Below are positions 25,707 to 33,453 of a stretch of DNA of 64,000 bases, one piece after another (the stretch's first letter is position 1; each line of letters begins with the position of its first letter). Made by a program: the position numbers and the translations under genes. The DNA comes from Fimbriimonadaceae bacterium (GTDB taxonomy: Bacteria; Armatimonadota; Fimbriimonadia; Fimbriimonadales; Fimbriimonadaceae), in contig JAHBTD010000003.1 of assembly GCA_019638775.1 (NCBI GenBank), positions 372,001 through 436,000 of the forward strand, written 5' to 3'. Under the pieces are notes generated by a model. The model made no database searches and was not told the origin of the DNA. It worked only from the letters and a program-made list of their open reading frames with translations.

Positions 25707-26414
25707 ATGCCGATCACCTGTATCACTTTCGACTGTGCCGACACCCTTGTTCGGGCAGACTGGAACTCGTCGAGATTCGCCATTGAATCGGCGCGAATGG
25801 CAGGAATGAACCCCGATGAACAGGTCGCGAAGGAGGTCTATGAGCGTCTATTGTTTGGGCGATGGAAGGAGTACGGACAGCTGAATCTGACGAAAGACCC
25901 CGATATCTGCGATGGGTTTTGGATCGAGCTGACGAGAGATTGGATGGCGAAAGTTGGCCTTCCTGCCGATAAGCTTGACCCTCTCATGGAGATTGTACGC
26001 GAGCGTCTTTACGGCCCTGATCAACAGATTTTCAGCTTGTTTGACGATACGTTAGCCTGCCTCGACAAGCTTTCAGCCAAAGGCATCCGACTCGCGATCA
26101 TCAGCAACTGGGACTACAGCCTCCACCGAGTGGTCAAAAATCTGAATATCCAGCACTATTTCGAGAAGGTTTACGCCTCGCTGGAAGTTGGGGTTGAAAA
26201 GCCCGAGTCCTACATTTTCACCAATGCGCTGCAAGAGCTTGGCGTGAAGCCGGATGAAACGCTTCATATCGGCGACAACCCTCTCGACGACGTCCAGGGA
26301 GCACGCGGGGTTGGGATGCACGCTGCGCTTATCGACCGCTCCTGCCAGTCCAGCTACAAAGGAACCCTCTCGACGCTCCACGACATCGAACAGGTCTTCA
26401 CATGGATCGACTGA
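25707..26414 (+). CDS. HAD-superfamily hydrolase
   Basis: 235-aa phosphohydrolase-type protein, subfamily with an alpha-helical cap. Motif I FDCADTLV (nucleophile Asp9 and Asp/Thr), motif II IISNWD, motif III Lys in EKPESYIF, motif IV HIGDNPLDDVQGA. In motif I, DxDxT is replaced by DCADT, still a DxxDT-like core seen in this subfamily. Probably a sugar-phosphate or nucleotide phosphatase. Overlaps queA by 13 nt, so translation is coupled with queuosine biosynthesis, though a functional link is not established. Confidence 0.85.
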   Translation: MPITCITFDCADTLVRADWNSSRFAIESARMAGMNPDEQVAKEVYERLLFGRWKEYGQLNLTKDPDICDGFWIELTRDWMAKVGLPADKLDPLMEIVRERLYGPDQQIFSLFDDTLACLDKLSAKGIRLAIISNWDYSLHRVVKNLNIQHYFEKVYASLEVGVEKPESYIFTNALQELGVKPDETLHIGDNPLDDVQGARGVGMHAALIDRSCQSSYKGTLSTLHDIEQVFTWID

Positions 26415-27415
26415 GCGATTACGACTACGATCTGCCTGTCGAGCTGATCGCCCAGGAAGCCCTCCCCGATCGCTCCGCATCCCGACTGCTTCACATCGAC
26501 AAGCGCACAGGGGCAATCAAACATCGACAATTCCGTGAAGTCGTCGATATCCTCCAGCCGGACGATCTTCTTGTTGTCAACAACACACGGGTCACGGCGC
26601 TGCGACTCTTCGGCAAGAAGCAAACCGGCGGACAGGTCGAGCTCTTGCTTTTACGCGAACACCCCGACGGAGGCTATGAAGCGCTTTCAAAGCCTGCCAA
26701 GCGATTGAAGCCCGGAGCTTTGGTCGAACTAGAAGGAGCTTTGATTGCTCGAATTGAGCACGACCTCGGAGAAGGAAAGAAGCGTATCTCCTTTCCAGAA
26801 GAGGATGACCCCGCTCACAAGCTTCGAGAGATCGGCGAAGTCCCTCTCCCGCCATACATCCACACAAAGCTCAAAGACGCAGGGCGTTATCAAACGGTTT
26901 ATGCGGAAGTGGGCGGTAGCGCCGCCGCACCGACGGCCGGTCTGCACTTTACTCCCCAGATCTTAAACGAACTCCAAGAAAAAGGGGTGCAAACCTCCGA
27001 AGTGACCCTTGATGTTGGGCTTGACACGTTCCGCCCGGTGAGTGTTGAGCGGATCGAAGATCACAAAATGCATGGCGAAAGATGCTCCATGTCGGCGCAA
27101 ACGGCCTGCGCCATTGCTCAGTGCAAGGGTAGAGTGATAGCCGTCGGTACCACTTCCGTTCGCACAATCGAAACTTTTGCTAATTCGCGAAGGGACATCA
27201 CGAACGGGGTACTGGACACAAGCATTTTCATTTATCCCGGCTATTGCTTCAAGGCGGTGGAAGGCATGTTTACAAACTTCCATATGCCCCGAACGACCAT
27301 GCTGATGATGATCAGCGCGATGGTGGGACGCGAGGCTGTGATGAATGCGTATAAGGAAGCGGTCAGCGAGCAATACCGGTTTTTATCTTTCGGCGATTCG
27401 ATGCTGATTTTGTGA
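26402..27415 (+). CDS. queA: S-adenosylmethionine:tRNA ribosyltransferase-isomerase
   Basis: Transfers and isomerises the ribosyl moiety of S-adenosylmethionine onto preQ1 in tRNA, giving epoxyqueuosine. 337 aa, normal length. Start MDRLSDYDYDLPVELIAQEALPDRSASRLL, then LLVVNNTRVTALRLFG, TVYAEVGGSAAAPTAGLHFT (family signature), TLDVGLDTFRPV and GMFTNFHMPRTTMLMM. The last motif is the strongest hallmark. tgt and queG are not in the window; queF is. Confidence 0.97.
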   Translation: MDRLSDYDYDLPVELIAQEALPDRSASRLLHIDKRTGAIKHRQFREVVDILQPDDLLVVNNTRVTALRLFGKKQTGGQVELLLLREHPDGGYEALSKPAKRLKPGALVELEGALIARIEHDLGEGKKRISFPEEDDPAHKLREIGEVPLPPYIHTKLKDAGRYQTVYAEVGGSAAAPTAGLHFTPQILNELQEKGVQTSEVTLDVGLDTFRPVSVERIEDHKMHGERCSMSAQTACAIAQCKGRVIAVGTTSVRTIETFANSRRDITNGVLDTSIFIYPGYCFKAVEGMFTNFHMPRTTMLMMISAMVGREAVMNAYKEAVSEQYRFLSFGDSMLIL

Positions 27416-27483
27416 CCATTGACGTAAGAGGCAGACGCGATGCAGGGGTATCATGACCCTTGCTGTCGCGATTGAGGTACGGG

Positions 27484-28062
27484 TTGAAAAAGAAGGAATT
27501 TGATCCACTGGAATATATCGAACAAGGGTTTTTGGACAACCGTCCCAAGAGCGGGCAACCCCCGAGAACAGTGGATACAGACCTGGACGTAGACGTCCCT
27601 CGTATCACTGAGTACCTTCGATCTGAACATAAGAACGGCGCATCGACGGCTGTTCTTGAACCACCGAAGAAGTATCGCAAAACAGCGATGCGCGCTCCAC
27701 GCCCTCGCAAAGCATCCAAGCCCGCGCTCAAGCAGAACGTCCATCCTCGACTCAAGTCGCTTTGGGAATCGATCCCCCGCAACATTGAGTTTCTTTCGGG
27801 TTTCTTCGACGATAGTGTGACGGCCAACTATTATGGCGGCGACTTCAAAGAGTCACGCGAAGAATTAATTCTCCGATTGCTCGATCCCGAGCTGAGTTTG
27901 GAAGAGAGCAGCCGTCTATTAGGAGTGTGTCCGGCAACGGTTCGTCGGTACACTAATCGAGGATGGCTATCGCATCATCGCACCAAAGGTGGCCAACGAC
28001 GTTTCCGTTTGAGCGACATCATCCGATTCGTCGAGGAGCACGGACGCTTCCCAGAGGAGTAA
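27484..28062 (+). CDS. DNA-binding protein with C-terminal MerR/excisionase-type HTH
   Basis: 192 aa. The N-terminal two thirds are basic and Pro-rich with little predicted order (KKYRKTAMRAPRPRKASKPA); the C-terminal 55 residues form a winged helix: LSLEESSRLLGVCPATVRRY, then NRGWLSHHRTKGGQRRFRLSD, as in MerR-type and Xis-type HTH domains. It probably binds specific DNA as a regulator. TTG at 27484 is preferred because GAGG lies 6 nt upstream; other TTG codons at 27460 and 27472 are possible. The GT4 gene starts 5 nt after its stop, so it may regulate that operon. Confidence 0.75.
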   Translation: MKKKEFDPLEYIEQGFLDNRPKSGQPPRTVDTDLDVDVPRITEYLRSEHKNGASTAVLEPPKKYRKTAMRAPRPRKASKPALKQNVHPRLKSLWESIPRNIEFLSGFFDDSVTANYYGGDFKESREELILRLLDPELSLEESSRLLGVCPATVRRYTNRGWLSHHRTKGGQRRFRLSDIIRFVEEHGRFPEE

Positions 28063-28066
28063 CTCT

Positions 28067-29257
28067 GTGAGTCGCGAGAAGTTGCGGATCGCGATCTTCT
28101 CCGATAGCGCTCTTCCCATCCTGAATGGCGTGAGCATCAGCATTGATGCACTCGTGCGTGGCCTGCGCAATGCCGGACATTCCGTCCACGTTTACACCGC
28201 CGCCGCTCCAGGATACAAAGATTCCGATCCAAACACCTACCGCTTTTGGGCGATGGAAACGCCTTGGACCAAGGGCTACCCGCTCGTCGGCCCGTTCGTG
28301 CACGGGATCCTTGGCGAGTTTCGAAAGAACACTTACGATGTGATCCACACGCACACACCGTTCACTGTTGGCTTCATGGGCCTCAGATGGGCGGATTCCC
28401 ACGAAATCCCCATCGTTTCGACTTACCACACGCTCTATGATCGCTACGCCCACTACATCCCCTTCTTTCCACGGCGATATGTCCGGTTCAAAATCGCGAA
28501 ACATACGAGCTTCTACTACAACTCGGTACGGCACGTGATCGTCCCCAGCGAAGCCGCCAAAAAGTGGCTCAGACGACACGCGGTCACCACCCCAATCAAA
28601 GTCATTCCTACGGGAGCCCCAGATCGGCAGATGATTGACCGGTCCGAGGCAAGGGCTCGGCTAGGCATCCATCCAGTCGAGCTAGTAATGCTCTATGTGG
28701 GGCGTATCGCAAAAGAGAAGAACCTAAGCACCCTCTTCGAGATGGCAGCTCTCGCTATGCGTGAAGAGCCCAACCTGCGGCTCATCCTGGTTGGCGATGG
28801 ACCTTACCGCGAAGAAGCACGCGAGATGGTGCGAGGCCTTGGCATCGGCGACCGCGTTCGTTTTGCGGGGTTCTTGCCGCGCGCAGAAGTGGATCAGTTC
28901 TACTCCGCCGCCGACCTCTTCGTTTTTAGCTCGATTTCGGAGACGCAGGGTTTAGTGCTGCAAGAGGCGATGACCTATGGCGTGCCCGCAGTTGCGGTTG
29001 TAGGCGGTGGGGCAAGTGAGACCATCGTGCCCGATGTGAACGGCTACACCGTGAAGAACGATCCGACCGAGTTTGCCGGAACGATCCTTAAAGTACTGAA
29101 CGACGAAAAGCTGTACGCCAAGCTCTCACAAGGGTCGCTCCAAACGGTCCGTGGGCGTGGGTCAGAAGCTATGGTCGAGTCCGTAGTTGAGGTCTATCGG
29201 CGGGCGATGCGGATACCCACTGAGAAGTCGAAGGGAGGGCGTCTTGTCCCAGTCTAA
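28067..29257 (+). CDS. GT4-family glycosyltransferase (diacylglycerol glucosyltransferase-like)
   Basis: 396 aa, GT-B fold, retaining. N-domain RIAIFSDSALPILNGVSISI, with the acceptor-side motif IHTHTPFTVGFMG, and STYHTLYDRYAHYIP typical of glycolipid synthases (1,2-diacylglycerol 3-alpha-glucosyltransferase group). C-domain LYVGRIAKEKNLSTLFEM, LVGDGPYREE, FAGFLPRAEVDQFYSAADLF and the nucleotide-sugar motif SSISETQGLVLQEAM. Soluble or peripheral membrane. GTG start. Likely makes a membrane glycolipid; sugar donor unknown. It overlaps the presenilin-like gene by 14 nt. Confidence 0.88.
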   Translation: MSREKLRIAIFSDSALPILNGVSISIDALVRGLRNAGHSVHVYTAAAPGYKDSDPNTYRFWAMETPWTKGYPLVGPFVHGILGEFRKNTYDVIHTHTPFTVGFMGLRWADSHEIPIVSTYHTLYDRYAHYIPFFPRRYVRFKIAKHTSFYYNSVRHVIVPSEAAKKWLRRHAVTTPIKVIPTGAPDRQMIDRSEARARLGIHPVELVMLYVGRIAKEKNLSTLFEMAALAMREEPNLRLILVGDGPYREEAREMVRGLGIGDRVRFAGFLPRAEVDQFYSAADLFVFSSISETQGLVLQEAMTYGVPAVAVVGGGASETIVPDVNGYTVKNDPTEFAGTILKVLNDEKLYAKLSQGSLQTVRGRGSEAMVESVVEVYRRAMRIPTEKSKGGRLVPV

Positions 29258-30287
29258 GCCGAATGCGTCTGATGCTGACGCGGTGCCCCAAGTCGACCAG
29301 ACGAATTCTCGTCCCGACCCAACGATGCCTGGCGGCATCGCGATTTTCTTTATCACTTTGGGCTCGCTCGCGCTGCTCCGCGTCGGCCTTGGATACATTA
29401 CATTCCCCGAAGCAGTCCTACTCCCAATCAATGTCCTGCTTACCGCGATCTTCATGGGCGCTCCCATCCTTGCGCTCTTTTACGCGGCAAATGCCCACTG
29501 GAAGAAGTCAACCGCCCTGCTTTTTGTGGCGGGTGGATTAGCGACACATCTCGGTTTGTTCTTCCTCGACAAGCAGCTCACCGGAGGGCACGGCCCGATA
29601 TCAGGCGCCCTCGGCGCGATCTCCCAAGCTGGCCTAAGCACGTGGTGCATTGGACTTGGGGCGTTATTGACGACGATGCTCAAAGATCGGAATCTCCTGA
29701 TTCCGGTCAGCATATTCCTTGCGGCTTACGACGCTTTCTTGGTCCTGACCCCGGTCGGCTTTACCCAGGTCATCTTACAGAAGATGCCCAACGCCCTTCC
29801 GTCCGTGGCGATGCAAATCCCAGCTGCCATCGCAAACACCTCGGCACAGCCGCCCGGCGGGAAAGCAGCGATAGGCGGCTACGTCGGACCTGCTGACCTT
29901 GTGTTCATGGGGATGTTCTTCGTCGCGCTGTTCCGGTTCAAGATGAAGACAAGGCTCACCCTAACGGTGATGATTCCTGTCCTGGTCGCATACATGGGCC
30001 TTGTCGGCTTGACCAGTATGCCTTTGCCCGCGATGGTGCCGATAGGCTTGGTCATCCTCATCGTGAACTGGAGTGAAATCAGACTAACGAAGCAGGAATG
30101 GATATCCACTGCCGCCTTAACCCTACTATGTGGTTTGCTTCTCGGCTGGTCGGCTACTCAGCCAAAGCCAAAGCCGCTAATTGAGATTTTGCCTGAGGTC
30201 CCCGGCCAAGAAGCTGAAGGATCGGTAAGCTCGCCCGAGACAACTTCGCCCAATCAACCCCCGTCTGGACCCCCGAACGCTCCATAA
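29244..30287 (+). CDS. Presenilin-like (GxGD-type) intramembrane aspartyl protease candidate
   Basis: 347 aa, about nine membrane helices and a Pro/Ser/Glu-rich tail. Helix with AAYDAFLVLTPVG (Asp163) resembles presenilin TM6 (YDLVAVLCPKG in human PS1, from memory); after a 50-residue loop comes GGYVGPADLVFMGMFFVALF (Asp218), matching TM7 GLGDFIFYSVL; two helices later MPLPAMVPIGLVIL matches the PAL motif of TM9. Order, spacing and hydrophobic context fit peptidase A22. The third residue of GxGD is Ala instead of Gly (GPAD). One extra helix follows the PAL segment. TTG start at 29244 with GGGAGGG upstream, overlapping the GT4 stop. Proteolysis is inferred, not shown; substrate unknown. Confidence 0.72.
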   Translation: MSQSKPNASDADAVPQVDQTNSRPDPTMPGGIAIFFITLGSLALLRVGLGYITFPEAVLLPINVLLTAIFMGAPILALFYAANAHWKKSTALLFVAGGLATHLGLFFLDKQLTGGHGPISGALGAISQAGLSTWCIGLGALLTTMLKDRNLLIPVSIFLAAYDAFLVLTPVGFTQVILQKMPNALPSVAMQIPAAIANTSAQPPGGKAAIGGYVGPADLVFMGMFFVALFRFKMKTRLTLTVMIPVLVAYMGLVGLTSMPLPAMVPIGLVILIVNWSEIRLTKQEWISTAALTLLCGLLLGWSATQPKPKPLIEILPEVPGQEAEGSVSSPETTSPNQPPSGPPNAP

Positions 30288-31053
30288 AGTAAACCAAGTC
30301 TTCCGTGCTCAGGTTGCCGCCAGCCCCCTTCGCATAAGGGCATCCGCCAAGCCCAGCTGCGCTTGCGTCGAAGGTGGAGTAAACGTTCCACTCGAGTGTC
30401 GTCGCAACATTCGCAATTGCGGTTCCCCGAGTGTCGTGAAAGTGCCAAGCGATCTTGCCAAGGTCGCCCGAAAAGCCATCGCGCAACTCTTGGCAGAGAC
30501 GATTGACTTCGGCTGGAACGGCAACACCGAGCGTATCGCCCAGACTAATCTCATCAACTCCAAGGTCATGCAGCGCGTTGGCAACGGCGACCGTGGTCGC
30601 AGGGTCGATCCTCCCCGCAATGGGACACTCAAACGCCGTACTGACGTACCCCCTGACCCAGCCTTTTGGATGAACGGCTCGGAACGTTGCAATCACTTCC
30701 TCAAAGACTTGAAGGGATTGCTCGACCGACATGTTGATGTTCTTCTGCGTGAACGCGTCGCTAGCAGCGGTGAACAGGGCGATCCTGTCGCATCCAACCT
30801 CCATAGCCCGCTCAAGCCCGCGCACATTTGGGACGAGAGCGCTAAACCGCGCACCAGACGGAAGCTGGGGCCAGAGTTCGGCAGCATCGGCAAGCTGGGG
30901 AACCCATTTCGGGGAAACGAAGCTTGTAGCCTCGATCTCGGTCAGCCCAGCATCAATCAAGTTTTGGATAAAGGCCAGCTTGACATCGGTGGGGATCGGT
31001 GTAGCCTCATTCTGTAAACCGTCCCTTGGGCCAACCTCTACGATGCGGATCAT
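30154..31053 (-). CDS. mvaB: Hydroxymethylglutaryl-CoA lyase
   Basis: Cleaves HMG-CoA to acetoacetate and acetyl-CoA, the last step of leucine degradation. 299 aa. Start MIRIVEVGPRDGLQNEATPI, SFVSPKWVPQLADA, then GDTLGVA, WHFHDTRG (metal-binding His-His) and the active-site signature GLGGCPYAKGAGGNL with the catalytic Cys. The ATG at 31053 is family-consistent; the in-frame 24 residues before it are translations of the 9-bp repeat. The last 45 codons overlap the tail of the presenilin-like gene on the other strand by 134 nt. Confidence 0.95.
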   Translation of the reverse strand: MIRIVEVGPRDGLQNEATPIPTDVKLAFIQNLIDAGLTEIEATSFVSPKWVPQLADAAELWPQLPSGARFSALVPNVRGLERAMEVGCDRIALFTAASDAFTQKNINMSVEQSLQVFEEVIATFRAVHPKGWVRGYVSTAFECPIAGRIDPATTVAVANALHDLGVDEISLGDTLGVAVPAEVNRLCQELRDGFSGDLGKIAWHFHDTRGTAIANVATTLEWNVYSTFDASAAGLGGCPYAKGAGGNLSTEDLVYFMERSGVQTGVDWAKLSRASLPILQLLGRGPQAKSQLAALALAE

Positions 31054-31081
31054 AGTTTGAATGTACTTGATTTGTGAGCTG

Positions 31082-31110
31082 GAGCCGTAAGGACCGTAAG
31101 GATCGTAAAG
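31082..31110. repeat. 9-bp tandem repeat, inverted copy
   Basis: About three units of CCGTAAGGA type (CCGTAAGGA, CCGTAAGGA, TCGTAAAG). It is the reverse complement of the array at 31227-31266, so the two could form a stem about 25 bp long with a loop of about 115 nt. Confidence 0.7.
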
Positions 31111-31226
31111 CGTCAGGAACAACATGAACGGGACTGGGGCACCATCTCAGGGAGTGGGTTTGAGTGACGAGCGTTGAGCTTGTAGCTTCGCCATAACCCG
31201 ATTCCGATACTCTGTGCTCTTCTTTA

Positions 31227-31266
31227 CTCCTTACAATCCTTACGATCCTTACGATCCTTACAATCC
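31227..31266. repeat. 9-bp tandem repeat, direct copy
   Basis: Four and a half units of TCCTTACAA/TCCTTACGA, upstream of the BCCP-like gene. Inverted relative to the array at 31082-31110. Purpose unknown; might be a slippage-generated repeat or a regulatory or structural element. Confidence 0.7.
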
Positions 31267-31296
31267 CTGCCCATTACGCCCCTGCCTCCCGACTGG

Positions 31297-31302
31297 TAGA
31301 AT
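31297..31302 (+). promoter_or_regulatory. -10 element (TAGAAT) of the BCCP-like gene
   Basis: TAGAAT ends 8 nt before the ATG at 31311, which places the likely transcription start within a base or two of the start codon, so the mRNA would be leaderless or nearly so. Confidence 0.5.
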
Positions 31303-31310
31303 AGAGGCCC

Positions 31311-31718
31311 ATGTCCGAACTGCAGCTCGATCAAATCCGGCACGCGCTCACCGTTGCGCGGCAGCTTGGGTGTACAGAGGTTGAACTGGAGGCTGGTGAC
31401 CTGGAGTTTAGCGCTCGGCTAAGCGCAAAGAGAGCGAATCCAGCAGTAACTTCACCCGATCCGGCTCGTGATGTGATGACCTCCCCCGAATCGCCCTTCA
31501 GGGAGATTACTGCACCCTGCGTCGGTTACTATCAGGATGGAAAGACCCCCCTGAAAGCAGGCGATGAGATCAAAGTTGGCGATTTGGTGGGTGTGGTTTC
31601 GGCTCTCGGGTTAGGGAACGACGTGGAGTCTTCGTTCTCGGGAACGATCGAAGAGGTGTTAGTCAAGGATGGCGATCCGGTCGAATACGGGCAAGCGCTT
31701 GCCCGTGTGAGGAGCTAA
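31311..31718 (+). CDS. BCCP-like (AccB-type) protein lacking the biotinyl lysine
   Basis: 135 aa with the two-part AccB architecture: an N-terminal helix and sheet (QIRHALTVARQLGCTEVELE), a Pro/Ser-rich linker, and a C-terminal biotinyl-lipoyl fold (ITAPCVGYYQDGKTPLKAGD ... GTIEEVLVKDGDPVEYGQAL). The site that should read EAMKM reads SALGL (residues 97-101), so Gly100 replaces the Lys that carries biotin. The codons are clear (TCG GCT CTC GGG TTA). It cannot be a carboxyl carrier. Plant BADC proteins share this trait and inhibit acetyl-CoA carboxylase; the location one gene upstream of accC supports a similar regulatory or structural role, by inference. Confidence 0.85.
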   Translation: MSELQLDQIRHALTVARQLGCTEVELEAGDLEFSARLSAKRANPAVTSPDPARDVMTSPESPFREITAPCVGYYQDGKTPLKAGDEIKVGDLVGVVSALGLGNDVESSFSGTIEEVLVKDGDPVEYGQALARVRS

Positions 31719-31720
31719 CA

Positions 31721-32089
31721 ATGAAAACCAAACGTGGATTTGGCCTGGTTGAAATTTTGGTTGTGATCGGGATTCTCGCACTCTTGGCGGGTGCGATGTA
31801 CATGGGCTTTGGCAATAACGGCGGAAGCACACGCGCCGATGGAAAGGGCAACACCATCATCGGCAAGTCGATGTATAAGGCAAAAGACGAGGTGTGCAGA
31901 AACAATCTCCGCCAATTGCGCCTTGGAATCGAAGCGCGGCACACGACTGACGATATGTATCCGGTGAAGCTCGAAGAGCTTCGCATAGGCAACGATTTCT
32001 ATAGTTGTGCAGTCGGGCAGGAGCCGTACGAATACGACCCAGAGACGGGCGAGGTGAAGTGTCCGCATGCCGGGCATGAGAAGTATTGA
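31721..32089 (+). CDS. Prepilin-like protein (type IV pilin/type II pseudopilin)
   Basis: 122 aa. N-terminal class III signal: KRGFGLVEILVVIGILALLA, with a basic leader, Gly-Phe cleavage site and Glu5 of the mature protein, followed by a single hydrophobic helix. The C-terminal globular part has a Cys pair (about residues 47 and 102-113 region, including CPHAGHEKY). Such short pseudopilins are frequent in Armatimonadota and Planctomycetes. It sits 2 nt after the BCCP-like gene and overlaps accC by one base (TGATG), so a membrane pilin-like protein is embedded in a fatty acid synthesis operon. Confidence 0.88.
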   Translation: MKTKRGFGLVEILVVIGILALLAGAMYMGFGNNGGSTRADGKGNTIIGKSMYKAKDEVCRNNLRQLRLGIEARHTTDDMYPVKLEELRIGNDFYSCAVGQEPYEYDPETGEVKCPHAGHEKY

Positions 32090-33453
32090 TGTTTAAGACA
32101 GTCCTCATCGCAAACCGTGGCGAAATCGCATGCCGCGTCATCCGTGCATGCCGCGAACTCGGCATCAATAGCGTCGCGATCTATTCGCAGGCGGACAGGG
32201 ATAGCCTGCATGTGAAACTCGCCGACCAGGCGATTTGCGTTGGGCATGGCACGAACACCGATTCGTATCTGAACTTAGCCAACGTCTTGATGGCGGCGCG
32301 CATCTCGGAAGCAGATGCCGTTCACCCAGGCTACGGTTACTTCAGCGAGCGCTCTCAGTTTGCCGAGGCTCTCGGACAGATTGGAGTGACCTTCATCGGT
32401 CCACCCCCCGCAGCAATCGAGGGCATGGGCGATAAAGCCAAGGCCAAGCAAGCGGCAATTGCTTCGAACTGCCCAGTCGTTCCTGGCTCCGATGGCCCCG
32501 TTGCCACCGATCAAGATGCCCTCAAAGTCGCCGACCAAATCGGCTATCCGGTTCTGCTCAAGGCTGTAGCTGGCGGAGGGGGCCGCGGCATCCGCCGTGT
32601 CGATAGCCCCGAAGAGCTTGCCGGGGCTTGGCGCACGGCCCAGGCCGAAGCAGCCGCTAGCTTTGGCAGCGACGAAATGCTTGTTGAGAAGTGCGTCCTG
32701 CGTCCAAGGCACGTCGAGATTCAGCTAATCGGTGACCAGCACGGGAATCTGGTCTACCTCGGCGAGCGCGAATGCTCTGTCCAAAACCTTCGACACCAGA
32801 AGATCGTCGAAGAAGCGCCCTACGCTCAGCTCCCTGCCGAAGTGCGAAAATCGATGGGCGAAGCTGCGGTCCGGGTGGCCTGGAGCGTGGGCTATCAAAA
32901 CGCGGGGACGGTCGAATTCCTCGTCGATGACGACTTCAACTACTATTTCTTGGAGATGAATACCCGACTGCAGGTGGAGCACCCAGTAACCGAGGAGATC
33001 ACCGGAATCGACTTGGTGCATACGATGCTCAAGGTCGCGGCAGGGGACAAGCTTCCGTTCAAACAGGAAGACATTCGGCTCAGTGGACACAGTATCGAGG
33101 CCCGAGTCACCGCCCAAGACCCCGACAAGGATTTTGCCCCCAGCACCGGAGCCATTACGATGTGGCGAGCGCCGATGGGACGTGGAGTCCGGATGGAGAG
33201 CCATTGTTACGCGGGGTTCTGCGTCAGTCCATATTACGACCCCCTTCTCGCAAAGCTCATCTGTACCGGGAAGGACAGAACCGACGCCGTCAAGAAGCTT
33301 CAAGCCGCTCTTCACGAGTTCCACGTCGAAGGCGTCATGACGAATATCCCGTTCTTGCGCAGGCTCGTCGCTCATCCCGACTACGTCGCGGGCAACTTCG
33401 CAACCGACTTTGTACCGCGATTCCTCGCGGAGGAAACCGCCGGTGCCCGTTAA
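32089..33453 (+). CDS. accC: Acetyl-CoA carboxylase, biotin carboxylase subunit
   Basis: ATP-dependent carboxylation of the biotin on BCCP, first half of acetyl-CoA carboxylase and first step of fatty acid synthesis. 454 aa. N-domain VLIANRGEIACRVIRACREL, HPGYGYFSER, ATP-grasp glycine loop KAVAGGGGRGIR, HVEIQLIGDQHGN, ECSVQNLRHQKIVEEAP, and the catalytic EMNTRLQVEHPVTEEITGID. Complete. The ATG overlaps the pilin stop. The neighbouring BCCP-like protein cannot carry biotin, so a true accB must be elsewhere in the genome. Confidence 0.97.
   Translation: MFKTVLIANRGEIACRVIRACRELGINSVAIYSQADRDSLHVKLADQAICVGHGTNTDSYLNLANVLMAARISEADAVHPGYGYFSERSQFAEALGQIGVTFIGPPPAAIEGMGDKAKAKQAAIASNCPVVPGSDGPVATDQDALKVADQIGYPVLLKAVAGGGGRGIRRVDSPEELAGAWRTAQAEAAASFGSDEMLVEKCVLRPRHVEIQLIGDQHGNLVYLGERECSVQNLRHQKIVEEAPYAQLPAEVRKSMGEAAVRVAWSVGYQNAGTVEFLVDDDFNYYFLEMNTRLQVEHPVTEEITGIDLVHTMLKVAAGDKLPFKQEDIRLSGHSIEARVTAQDPDKDFAPSTGAITMWRAPMGRGVRMESHCYAGFCVSPYYDPLLAKLICTGKDRTDAVKKLQAALHEFHVEGVMTNIPFLRRLVAHPDYVAGNFATDFVPRFLAEETAGAR

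Noticed and set aside
3398-27415. 7-deazapurine DNA modification (Dpd-type) island, suggested by queF and queA plus helicase and DprA genes
   Set aside because: queF and queA are normal tRNA queuosine genes 23 kb apart and no dpdA-like gene is present.
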